From: Myxocyprinus asiaticus
Taxonomy: Eukaryota > Chordata > Actinopteri > Cypriniformes > Catostomidae
Assembly (NCBI RefSeq): GCF_019703515.2
Contig: NC_059385.1
Location: 35,661,001 to 35,725,000, forward strand
DNA length: 64,000 nt
Reading direction: 5' to 3'
The notes beneath the pieces were generated by a model that saw only the letters and a program-made list of their open reading frames with translations, had not been told where the DNA came from and did no database searches. The position numbers and the translations under genes were made by a program. Below, one piece after another: positions 46,483-58,000 of this stretch (position 1 is its first letter; each line of letters starts with the position of its first letter).

Positions 46483-46826
46483 AAAGAATAAATGACTGGG
46501 GGCCTGGGTAGCTCAGTGAGTATTAACGCTGGCTACCACCCCTGGAGTCACGAGATCAAATCCAGGGTGTGCTGAGCTATCAATGGGGTGCATGGTAAGT
46601 TGTGCATGGATTGCGGAGAGTAGCATGAGCCTCTACATGCTGTGAGTCTCCATGGTGTCATGCACAACCAGCCACATGATAAGATGCACAGATTGACTGT
46701 CTCAGAAGCAGAGGCAACTGAGACTTGTCCTCTGCCACCCAGGTTGAGGTGAGTAACCACGCCACCACGAGGACCTAGTAAGTAGTGGGAATTTTTTTTA
46801 AAAAGAAAAAAAAAAAAGAATAAATG
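46483..46826 (+). mobile_element. tRNA-derived SINE with internal deletion, perfect 13-bp duplications
   Basis: The head GGGCCTGGGTAGCTCAGTGA and the far end (AGGTTGAGGTGAGTAACCAC) are present. About 130 bases of the body, from after GCTGAG to before CAATGGGGTGCATGG, are missing compared with the copy at 21,537. The duplication AAAGAATAAATGA is exact at 46,483-46,495 and 46,814-46,826. Confidence 0.92.
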
Positions 46827-47004
46827 ATTACCACTTTTCAGAAATTACACAGTAGCTCATTCATTTCTGCCTTTGATAAACAAAATATCAAAGAACCAAA
46901 TCCTAACCCTCTAGTTAGGGAAAAATTATAATATACCCCTTAAAGAGATCATTAGTCGATTGCCAATTTACATACATTGCACCGTGTCCACATACAGTAT
47001 ATTA

Positions 47005-47570
47005 ATAATATTCCGAGACCAATACAAGTACAAACAACAGCATTTGTGGTATAATGTTGACTACCACACAAATTAATTTCCACTCATCCCTGCTTTTCTT
47101 TAAAAAGCAAAATCGAGGTTACAGTGAGGCACTTACAATGGAAGTGAATGTGGCCAATTTTTGGAGCGTTTAAATACTTTTTCAAAAGTATAGCCACAAG
47201 ATGTAAACAATATGCATGTAAACATGATTTCAGTGTGATAAAATCACTTACTAACCATTTCTGTGTAAAGTTATAGACAATTTTACAGCTCCATAGCCAT
47301 GACACCGTACAACCACCGCAAAAATAATGATATAAACAACTTTACAGCTCAAATAATACACAAGTTTTAACAGAAGAATGAATGTAAGTGCTTTTATAAA
47401 ATTATAAGCATCACATTTCTGCCTTTAAACCCTCCAAAAATTGGCCCCATTCACTTCCATTGTAAGTGTCTCACTGTAACCACCGAAATTATTTATAGTG
47501 GTGATCAACATTTCGCCACAAATCCTGTCGATTGATCTTAACTTGTATTGAACCTGCAATATTCCTTTAT
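47005..47570. mobile_element. Long-TIR MITE (family 1), near full length
   Basis: The left arm (about 47,005-47,170: ATATTCCGAGACCAATACAA, GGTTACAGTGAGGCACTTAC) and right arm (about 47,425-47,570: GTAAGTGTCTCACTGTAACC, TTGTATTGAACCTGCAATAT) are mutual inverses of roughly 145-165 bases. The centre is noncoding. This is the reference copy in this window for the pieces at 10,285, 22,255 and 40,320. Confidence 0.85.
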
Positions 47571-47925
47571 GACAAAGGAACTATTTAATCCTTCATAGGT
47601 ACTTGATTTACGATCACACTGATATACAGTACACACGCAAAGCTGTCTCTCTCTCTCTCACATGCACACGATTCTGAAAGCCTGCAAGAAGCCGAACCTC
47701 TCCAGTCCAATAGACACATTAAAACCAGACCGAAGCTCAGCAGAGCCTCTCTGCACAGACGTAAGCTCGTTTCGATCCTGTCTATCTGAAAATAAACCGC
47801 AGCAATGACTGATTAATGGAGAAGATCACGACGGAGCTGAATGTGAAAGTGCTGTTGTGGTTGTCCAGAGTTAACTTGTACAGTAAGAGCTAGAGGTTCA
47901 CTTTTTTACTTTTCTTTTGACCACG

Positions 47926-48900
47926 TCAATCATCGTGCTCGTCTGTGTCTGTCCGCTTGTCTTTGTGACAGCTGAAGATGTGTCGCATCTCCTCCTCATA
48001 CCTGATGAAGTTCTCGCCGAAGCGCACCCAGGCTTTCAGAGGCACGGTGATGGTGTTCCTGTAGGGCTGCCGGACCTCACTGATCTTCAGAAACACGCCG
48101 AACCTGTTCGAGCCCACGTCGAAGTAAAAGCGCTTATTGTCGACGCGGAACGACGCGGCCTCGGGCAGCTCAGGTGACTCGTCGTGGTTTCGCGCGGCCC
48201 GGTCGGGCTCGTTGTCGCCGTAATCGTCGATGAGTTGAGACAGCGCGTCCCTGAACTCGATGAGCCCTTGAGCAGGCAGCACAATCGTCTGCTCGATGCC
48301 CTGACCGTAGTAGCCCATGGTGCCGTGTCCTCTGGTGACGGTCTGTCTGATGCGCAGGAACCGACCGCGCTGGTTCTCCTTCAGGTCCAGATAGTATTTT
48401 CTGTTGTCCCTCTCGATGAACTCGCTCTTCAACACCCGGTGGATCTGCTCCTCGGACGCGGCGGAGCCGGTGGATGATGCCGGCTGATCTGGCGCTGCTC
48501 TCCTGCGGGAGTCCATCACGCGGCCCTGGCCGTTACTCTGCTCCTCCGGCCGCGGCGCCTGCTGGCATCCTCTGAGCCCGATGTGCGCGTAATAATCGAT
48601 GAAATCCCCCAGGCAGTACCGCAAATCGGGTGCCATGGACATGGACAGGGTGAGCTTGCTCTTCCGTATGTTGTCGTGCCGGCCTCGGCCGATCCACACC
48701 TCGGCGATCTTCAGGAAGCGACCCCTGGTGCTCTGCTTGACGTCCAGGTAGAAGCGCTTCTTCTGGATGTCCACGCGTTTGGACGCGAGCTCCTGTATGT
48801 CTGACGCTTTGTTGCTCACATACTGCTGCTGCGAGTATCCTGATGTCATCCTGCCTCTGCCTCTGTCCACCCCCCTCCGGTGATTATCGGCCATAATCAT
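47926..48900 (-). CDS. purg: PURG, Pur-gamma single-stranded nucleic-acid-binding protein
   Basis: This is one intronless frame of 324 residues. Three PUR repeats are visible: ~42-110 ([33 protein letters not shown]), ~155-232 ([34 protein letters not shown]) and ~250-312 ([40 protein letters not shown]). The first two repeats form an intramolecular Pur domain, and the third mediates dimerisation (family knowledge). The N-terminus is Gly/Arg-rich; the linker at ~115-150 is poorly conserved. The [15 protein letters not shown] and LPAQGLIEF wording and the position beside WRN indicate PURG rather than PURA or PURB. A second ATG at 48,894 (ATTATGG) has a better Kozak context than the first. Expected role: purine-rich single-stranded DNA/RNA binding in the nucleus. 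Confidence 0.96.
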   Translation of the reverse strand: MIMADNHRRGVDRGRGRMTSGYSQQQYVSNKASDIQELASKRVDIQKKRFYLDVKQSTRGRFLKIAEVWIGRGRHDNIRKSKLTLSMSMAPDLRYCLGDFIDYYAHIGLRGCQQAPRPEEQSNGQGRVMDSRRRAAPDQPASSTGSAASEEQIHRVLKSEFIERDNRKYYLDLKENQRGRFLRIRQTVTRGHGTMGYYGQGIEQTIVLPAQGLIEFRDALSQLIDDYGDNEPDRAARNHDESPELPEAASFRVDNKRFYFDVGSNRFGVFLKISEVRQPYRNTITVPLKAWVRFGENFIRYEEEMRHIFSCHKDKRTDTDEHDD

Positions 48901-49250
48901 TCACAGCGATCCGCGCTTCATCGCCGCTCTCCATACACCGTGTGCTGCTGTATTATTCCGTTAACGGAGTTTCCTCGACTGACCTGAAAATGGCAGCGGC
49001 GGCTCATCGACTCTCTTTGTCCTGATGAAAGGTCAAGCGTGGCGCGGAGGCACGTACATTTTGCGCCTTATTTTAAAACCTCTTGTTTTGCGTTTCACCA
49101 TCCATCTGATGACACTTTTCTCCTGCCAACGGGAGTGAGAGAGATAGAGCGGGTCTCTATGGAGGGCGCTGCTGCTCTAGTGCGAATGAGAGACGAATGA
49201 ACTCGATGACCCATCAACCCCCCCCTCCCTCTACAGAGCTGCAGCTCAAC
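48901..49250 (-). promoter_or_regulatory. purg: CpG-rich purg upstream region
   Basis: CpG density stays high from inside the purg exon to about 49,200 (GCGATCCGCGCTTCATCGCC, AAAATGGCAGCGGCGGCTCA), against an AT-rich background. The purg 5' untranslated region and promoter most likely lie here. The transcription start is not resolvable. Confidence 0.5.
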
Positions 49251-49729
49251 GCTGCGTACTAAAACACTTGGTACAGTACGTACTTTAAAGTATGCTGGAA
49301 GCCAGTCGGCCAGAATCGTAAAATCATTCGTTTAAAATTAAAAGAGATATTATGCTTATCATGATCAATAAATAAACGTAGTGACAAATCCACATTTTAC
49401 TTCAGTATTCATGTATTTAATGTTTTTATTTTTAATATATATCATCAACTGTATCATTATTTCGTACTGCTGTCATGTACTCATGAAATTCGGTGTTGTA
49501 GTATGCATACTTGTAGCCTGGTTTTCAAACATTGGTCTGCTAAATGATGACATGCACTGTTTTAACTCAAACTTGCATCCGATGCTATTCCAATAAGCTG
49601 CTCTGAGTGAATATGCGCAATATCTCAGAGGGAATGAAAGAAAATGTAATGTATATGCAAATAGCAAAATAAATAAATATAAAATAATAATAATAAAAAT
49701 AATAATAATGATAAAATGTGTGTATATAC

Positions 49730-49764
<35 letters not shown>

Positions 49765-50640
49765 TTAATTTTAGTGCATGTGTTCATACATCGTTAAAGC
49801 TGTGGACTGCTGATCTTGTTACGAATGGCTTTTTAAATCAGTTACCAGAGAAAAAGCGTGAAACTTGTACCACTGCATGAGCGTCTTCTTCAATACATTT
49901 AAGACATTTCAATACTTCCTATGATTTTTATTTTTTTTTTTATTTTTTTTTTTTTTGCTAATTGTTAAACTTTTAAACAGAAATCAATTATATTTTTGAG
50001 AACTGTTTAAAATGTTGTACGCTCAAAAAACGGTTTTATTCTACATATGGGTGCACATCATAAGTGCCGCCATGTTGAGATCATGATCATTAGCCAATGT
50101 TTGCTCTATTATAATCCCCTGTAATGGACCCTTTTCACATTTAAGGGTTTTGGAATGCGAAAGTTAACAATTGCAGGGTAAACCTCGATAGTGGTGAATG
50201 GGAGACCACGACAAATACAATTTTTGCTTACCCATTTGCTCCAGCATAAAAAGAAAAATGCCACTATTACATTTGCACCACTTTCCAAATGAAGAAAAAA
50301 AATAAAATAAAGAGGACTGGTTTACAAATGTCAGAAGAGTGAAATGGCACATTTACTGTCACACTCTCAAGAGATGTACCTCATCGCATCTGTGGTAAAT
50401 CTTTTTTTTTCCCAGGGTAATATAATATAAAGTATGTTGTTACTGTATAATTTAAAATGGCAAAAAAAAAAAAAAAATGCTAGATTTACGCTGCTAAGTA
50501 AGGCAGAAACGCGTCATCACAGTCTATGAAAAGGGTCCATTGGATGTTTTCACATGTGGAATAAATTAATCATGGTTGAATGATAATAGTGCATTCTACA
50601 GTGGCATTGGCAATCGATGATTAAGAATTTCTGTTTTTGT
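49251..50640. other. purg-wrn intergenic DNA
   Basis: No gene is seen. A (TA)n(CA)n tract is at about 49,729-49,762 and T-rich runs lie near 49,928-49,957. Confidence 0.6.
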
Positions 50641-51080
50641 ATGATGCTACATGTACAATCCCAATTCTAAAGAAGTCAGGACAATATACAAAATGCCAAT
50701 ACATACAAAAAGACAAAAAAAAGACAAAAAAAAAAAACAAAAAAAAAAAACAAAAAACCTTTGACTTGTATTCAAACAAAAACAGAATAAAAGACATAGT
50801 ACTTCATGTTTTACGTAATCAGCAACATTGCTTTTTGAAGATATAATTTTTTTTGTTTGTTATTTTCCTGAAATTGATACCTGCAACACATTCCAAAAAA
50901 GTTGAGACGGGGCAATTTAGGATGAATAACAATCTGACAAGTTGAAATAACAAGGTGATGGGAATCAGGAGATGTTTAACAAGTGAGGCAATTGTGTTAT
51001 AATATAAAAAGCCTCCAAAAAAAAAAAAAAAAAAAAAAAAAGAAAAGCCTAGTCCTTCAAGAGCAAGGAAGGGGTCTGCA
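50641..51080. mobile_element. Tc1/mariner-type element, decayed end fragment
   Basis: TGTACAATCCCAATTCTAAA starts a stretch including TGCAACACATTCCAAAAAAG and GTTGAGACGGGGCAATTTAG, words I recall from a very common fish Tc1/mariner family. It is followed by decayed sequence to about 51,080. The transposase and far end are missing. A-rich expansions lie at 50,709-50,756 and 51,018-51,041. Confidence 0.6.
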
Positions 51081-53725
51081 AGGTTCCTCTTATAGGACCC
51101 TTTTGCCTTCCTGTTTCTAATTAAAGCTCCTAATTAATTTTTTGAGCCACTCTTTAATTTTATAACGCCACCTGGTGAAAGTTCCCATTATCTTCTGGAA
51201 GTAGAAGACCTTGTAAAATAATTTCCAAAATAGCTACCTTCATATTTTGATGCACTCATTTTATGTGAAATCTTTGCTGATTTTGATAAAGTCAAATTAA
51301 CAATAACATTTATTTTGTTACTGATATTTCAAAATTTGTATTTATTGAATTCAAGTAACATGTGCTTAACATTTATTTGATAGAAAAATAGGTTTAAACA
51401 GGTTTAAAAAATAATTTTTTTTGACTATTATTTCATATGTTAGGCTTTATATAATTAAGCTTAATTCTTTGTATAAAAAAACGTTTATTACACTATTCAT
51501 TGCTTTAACTGCATGTTTGCCCTACATTACAAAAAATAACTTAGCTTAGGTAGTTGGGGAAAATAAAATATTAATATTTTACTCTGTGTGGTTTAAAAGT
51601 ACTGATTAAACTAGATACAAACTATAGTTGAGACAAACTATAATGTTGGTCTGACAAAACCTTGTCTGAAAGTTTAAAATAGTTTGAAATGCTTGAATTT
51701 AGAATATTTGTACAGGTTTAACAGTAAGAAAGAAAGAAAAAGAAAGAAAGAAAGAAAGAAAGAAGAGAGCATCTTAAGGCAGATTAAAGGACTTGTGTGT
51801 AAGTTTTGACAGCTGAAATTTGAAATCACAAACATTCCAAAACACTTGTAGCTCATATAAATATTCTGTCAATGTAATGTAGTCATGGGGATTTTTGGAC
51901 ACTTTGAAAAGGCTTAAATGATGCCTTAGTAGGACTTTTCGATGGAAGAATAATAATGGTAGCCAAGCTGTAGGATCGTTCCAAACAGAATTTCATAAAA
52001 AATGACCAAATAACAGATAATTCTGATCCCTCACCTTTCAGCCCTTTAAAGCTCTCACAATGGAGGGTAAAGTCTTTGAAGGAAATAGGGTGTTGGGATG
52101 ATCACTTCTGAATGGAACGCAACCCATCATTCAGATGAGTTCAAAAAGATATAGCAGCGCGAGCCAGAACTGCCTGAACTCTTTGCCGAATTTCACCAAA
52201 CTCTTGTGTAGATACTGTAGGAACCTGCTGTATTTGTTAAATTCGTAAATATTTAAAAGTGTTTGATGAAGTTAAAATATATTCATAAATTATAATGGCC
52301 CCTTTAAATACTGTATATGCATTTTGTATGCATAATTTGTAGTATTTACATTGAGTTTACATTATGTATAACAAACATTAAAATGGTAGTGTCTCTTTAA
52401 GAACAGTGGCTGTTCAGCCTCCGTGTTACGGTTGAGCGGTTTCTTTACCACATCTGTGCTGTGTGTTTGAATTAATCTGACTGTAAATGACAGAACTGGT
52501 ATTAAAAGAGACTTAAATCAAAGAAAATATATTGCGTATTTCTCAACCTTAAAAGAAAATTGGCCCTGGGGCCCTTGCTAGCCATAATACGCCCCTGTTC
52601 TCATGAGTCCACATTTCAAATAATTTCTGGAAAAAAACAGCCGTTGTGTTCTCTGGGCCAAAGTTGGAAAAGGACCTTCCAAGTGTCTGTCATATTACGG
52701 GTAACTTGCACATCTGTGAGGTCGTTCACGAACGAGAAGTCATGTTTAGACTCAAATTACGACTCATTGATTGGGCATATACATTAGTGGGTCAAACTAA
52801 TGAAATGCTCCTTCACAGTCTGCGCTATAAAACGTATTCACGCTAGCGCCATATTTGATTTTTAATGGGAATGACAATGAGGTTGTGAGGGATAGACTTA
52901 CAGTCTCTTCAATGGCACGAATGGTATAAAGCTGTATAAAGCTCCTTGATCACATCTGATTTTCCACAACTCACGTTGTCTGGAGTTCTTTGTCTAATTA
53001 ATGTTTTTGGAAAGATAGTTTTTCAATGTTTTGTCCTCGGAACGATCCAAAAACACTTTAAATGTCAGTACAGCCCATTGAAGAGACTGTATGTCCCTCA
53101 CAGCCTTTTTTCATTTTCTTTTAAAAATGAAAAAAAGATGGATAGATTTTAAAACACTCATAATCAGAAGTACTTTTTATTGGATTACATGATTACATAT
53201 TAATCAGGCAAAGGCAGTAAATTGTTCATAATTTATTGATCCCCCTAATTCTTTTTTTTTATCTGAAAAAATAAAAATAAATAACACATTTTTTTAAATC
53301 ACCCTCCCATTGATAGATTATAACCTAATAAATGTAATCCTTAACATTACATTACTGTTTGCACTTTAGTCATGTAATTTGTAATTATTACCGGATTGCA
53401 ATTCTGAAGTAAACTACCCAGCACTGCCCATTATTACCCAACATTGGTTGAGTCAAATCTTTAAAATTGAAGAACACAACAGATTTATGCAGAGATGTGA
53501 CACACTGGATGCATTTCCAAATGTATCCTCCAATAGACATGGCTATGATATCCTTTTAATTTTTATGAAATATTTGGGTTAAATGCTAACTCATGGGCCT
53601 ACAATATGCACTATATATTACTAGTTGCATGATGCTCATGTGTACCATCTTCTTTAAGTGGAGCTGTGCCACTGGCATTAAACCACCCTGACAGTGAATG
53701 TCTGAAATTTTAATGAGCTCCATAC
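51081..53725. other. purg-wrn intergenic DNA
   Basis: No gene is seen. An (AAAG)n tract is at about 51,727-51,763. An inverted pair (52,883-52,914 and 53,073-53,102, sharing CATTGAAGAGACTGTA) marks a small palindromic element of about 220 bases. Confidence 0.55.
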
Positions 53726-54253
53726 TTAACCCTTGTGCGACATTCGGGACATTTTTGTCTTTTTAATTTTTTTTTTTTTTTTATCATTTTGTCTGTGTTA
53801 ATGCCAACGGGATACATTTTGCCAAAAGTGTGTATTTTTTTGGGGAATTTTGATATTTCAACTTTAGTTCCTATAATACATCTATAATACACTGTGTACA
53901 CAAAATAGTTACACTCAGGACCTTAAGGACAAAAATGTCCCAATTGAAACCCATTAAAACAGCAATATTTGATCCCAGTGCCATTAAAGAAAAAAATCAA
54001 AATCATGAATTCTATGATATTATGCTTTCATTCCAGAGCCCTGGCTTCAAAATGTAATTATTTAAATTTTTCCACTAGATGGCGCCATTTTTGTCGTGTT
54101 TAGCCTGTGGAGAAAATACATGCTTTTTTCTTATTTTCTGTTTGCTGTATTATAGAGCACGGCAGGCCAATTGAATAAATGATGCAGATAAAATTGTGTG
54201 GGTGTGTTGGTATGGATGTCAGAGTGTATTTTTTATGTGTGTATTGACACATT

Positions 54254-54310
<57 letters not shown>

Positions 54311-54533
54311 ACAACAGTGATATTATGTAAACAAACTGGCATTTAAAGGGTTAAAATCCTGAAAATGAATGAATATTTGGTAGTTATGATCAGGACTGAT
54401 GTTGGTTAAAGAAATTAACTAATTGAAAGTGGAAAATAATATTAATATATAACATTATTATGGCAGTTTTTGACGTAGACATTTTTGTTCTCTAAGGACC
54501 TCTAATTTTTTTAAATTGACGCACAAGGGTTAA
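53726..54533. mobile_element. piggyBac-type MITE upstream of wrn
   Basis: TTAA at 53,726-53,729 and 54,530-54,533 flank an 800-bp element whose ends, CCCTTGTGCG and CGCACAAGGG, are perfect 10-bp inverse copies. TTAA duplication is the hallmark of piggyBac transposons (family knowledge). Internally it has inverse words around GGGACATTTTTGTC, a (TG)n tract (about 54,259-54,303) and no ORF. It ends about 500 bases before the wrn start codon. Confidence 0.88.
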
Positions 54534-55029
54534 ACAGCATTTTTGGACATTAATGCGCATATTCAAACGCATTCAACTCGCTAGGTTCGTAAAACGCAGT
54601 GATCAAATTGATTTCACTCCAGTCCCACAGGTGGCGCTGGTTCATATAATCCCAAACGAGCACACAAACACAGCGGCGGGAGAGTTTGGCTACAGGAACT
54701 CGAGGTCGAGGATTCTCGTACAACTCCAAATGGATATTCAACACAAATGAACACAACGTGAGTTATTAAAGCTTTCGGAGGAATATATACAGTGTGGAAA
54801 AAAATGCACACGCAGGCGGCGGAATAATATACATTCATGCAGCGCTGTTAAATGTGGAGTCTGATGTCACGGTGTGATTACTGTGTCATTGTTAGTATTA
54901 AACAGTGTCAACAGCAATAGTAATGTTATCACTACGAAACAACAACTATTTTGAATCGTACTGTTATTATGTTGCCGTACTAACTTGGTTGTATGCTTTA
55001 TTTGTAAAGTGAGATTAAATGAAGCTGTA
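54534..55029 (+). promoter_or_regulatory. wrn: wrn promoter and 5' untranslated region (approximate)
   Basis: This short interval lies between the piggyBac MITE and the first wrn coding exon. It is locally CpG-bearing (CAGCGGCGGGAGAG near 54,672, ACGCAGGCGGCGGAATA near 54,810). The transcription start must lie here or within the MITE unless a further upstream exon exists. No TATA box is convincing. Confidence 0.4.
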
Positions 55030-58000
55030 ATGGGTGACAGAACTCTACCTGACTGGATGAACAACAAACCTCATGAGGAAGAACACGTGAGCAAACTAAA
55101 CATTAACCAAGACTCATAACAAACGTGAACCTTTCACAGTGAGCACAAACCTTACAGAAACACTTACCGCACATAAGTCATACGTAAAAAAAAAAAAACA
55201 CAAACCATACACCAAAAATATAAACAGAGCATAACAATCAAACTGACCTGTTTGATCTAAGTCCGTTCTTTTTCTTTCAAGCGCATGAAATCTCAGTTGT
55301 CATGTTGTGTGCAGTATCATATCCTCCTGGTCATGGTCAGTCCTCTTTGTACCTGTGCTTTCGATAATGTGTGTGTTTTCCATTGGTTGAGGGAGTAAAA
55401 GCAACTTATTTGCATTATTTACTGAGGCACCTGCCGCATTATGCTCGTATTCAAATCAAGCCAAAGCACAGGTCAACAGTCAAGAAATACTTGTTTACTT
55501 ATACCAGCTTATTAAAGATACATCATGTCATAGATGCAATATATTTGGCATGTGTTGTGTAGGACAGACATTTAGGAAGATTCAGTTAGGGTGAAAATTA
55601 AGCAGCTTTTATGATGTTTTAACATCACTGCATGTAACTTGTACAGTTTGCGTGATACTTTCAGTGTATAGATTAGGTTTGTTTCCTGAGACCGAAGTGT
55701 GTTATACTGATGGTGTGACATTTGCATACCAGCTTTACTCCTGAAAACTGACATACTCATGGTTCTTTGTCAAAGACCGCAGTCAGTCATGGCTTTTGGG
55801 CCAATAAATGCATCATTATTCTTTTGTCTAAATATAAATGTTAAGGATGCCCTGAAAGATCTTGTGGTTTATATTTCACAATTTGTTGTACAATTCAGAA
55901 TTGAGAAGTATTGTGCAAAGTGAAAAAATAACTTATTTTGCTAACCCAGAAAACAAACTGTAAAATTAGAAAGTCCTTCACCTGTACGAAAAGCACTTGG
56001 CAGTCCTCCATATCTATATGATTGTATGTTCTGTTTTCCCATTCAACTGTTGCAGGGTCATATATCTGAGAGAGAACATTGTCATTTAAAAGCTGCTGCT
56101 GTATCAGGAAACTAGATAGTTAATCAGTGAAAATGTACTCTTTAGATATTATGTATGATTTAAGACTAATGTAAAAACACATTTAAAATGTAGTTTTTTT
56201 TAAATCAATTTTTCTCAGATTTTCTTATTGTTTTAAATATATTGTTTTGTGTTTCCACAGAGATCAGGAGCCTATAAGAAGAATGAACTGGAAGATCATC
56301 TTCCTTATCTGGAGTTTGGTGGAACAGTCATATACAGCCAGGAAAGACATGACTGCTCATTTCTGTCCGAAGATTTGAGGTGATAAATATGAGGAAATCT
56401 CATGAAAAACATGTGCAGGTCACATTGTACCACAATCTTTTTTTATATATACTGTATATAATGTTTTTTTGCATAATGAAAATGAAGACTATTTTAAGAC
56501 CATTGGGATTATTTAGGCTATGTTGTAACATTATTTTCCTAACAATTTAAGACACCCCCCCAGTTCTTCTCATCATTTGAGTTTGTTTGTATATCCTGTC
56601 AAGTCATTTTTATTTCTATAGTGCTTTTTACAACACATATTGTTTCAAATCAGCTTTACAGAAAATGATGCTCTAACAGAAAATGATGCTGTAATGTCTT
56701 AAGTCCTCATTGTGCAGTTTAAATATATAATGCGATTGTTGATAAAAATGATTGTCTTTAGGCCCCCAATGAGCCAAAGGTGACTGTGGCAAGAAGTACA
56801 AAACTCCATAAGATGTTAGTTTATGGAGAAACACAATCTTGGGAGAAACCAGGCTCAGTTGGGGGAGCCAGATCCCTCCTGGCTATATAGCATTAATACT
56901 GTATACTGCCAATATTAGTTATCTATGCATATTACAAGTCTTGTTTTATGTAAGAAAACTGAGTAGATGTTGGTGGGAAATGTTTAATACTAAAGGATTG
57001 TGTATGAACTGAAAGATGATTAAGTGTATTCTATTATTCTTTATGGTTTTTTATTACCTTTTATTTATTTAAATAAGCATAATTTAAAGGCAGGTCATAG
57101 AAACAGGTTTCATTTTCTTCATGCAAAAATATTTCTTTCTTTTGCTTTTGGGGTGAATTATGACCTGCCTGGACATGTTTATGGCATGTTTCATAAGATG
57201 CTCTTTTACACCATCTCCTTTGACATGACTATCTGACCTAATGCTGAAGGGTCTGTACAAAAAGTCCTGTGTAGGTTTGACCTAAATACACAGTAACTGA
57301 AGTACATTTTAGCACTTAAAGGAATAGTTAACCCAAAAATTAAAATCCTCTCATCATTTATTCATGATGCCATCCAAGATATGTGTGACTTTCTTTATTC
57401 TGCTGAACACAAACTATTTTTAGAATATCTCAGCTCTGTAGGTCCTCATAATGCAAATTAATGGGTACCAACATTTTAAAGCTACAAAAAGGCAGCATAA
57501 ATGTAATCCATACGACTCCAGTGGTTTAATCCATGCTTTCAGAATCGGATCAGTATTTAAGTCTTTTTTTTTTATTATAAATCTCCACTTTCACATTTGT
57601 CTTTTTTTTGTTTTTGTTTTTTGGCGATTTGCATTCTTTGTGCATTTCGCCACCCACTAGGCAGGTAGGAGAATTTATAGTAAAAAAAGTACTTAAATAT
57701 TGATGTTGATGTCACAAATGTAATGATCATTTTTGAGGTCCTTAAAATACTAAAGGTGCAATCAGTTTTGGAATAAGGGCTCTAAATGTGAATACGGCCT
57801 AAAATGTAATAACTTTTGGTTTAAAAAATTAACATTTTTTTTTGGTTCATATAGTAAATTCAACTAACATATAATTATATAAATAACAGGTATTGATCAC
57901 ACTCCACATATTCTTTGCCACAAATTAGATTTCTGCAGTGCCCAAAAAGGAAATCACCTAATAGCCTGAAATATACAATATGACAAAAACTGAGAAATGC

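Noticed and set aside
47917..48804. Open frames antisense to purg
   Set aside because: High GC and codon shadowing explain them. The purg frame is clearly the real one.
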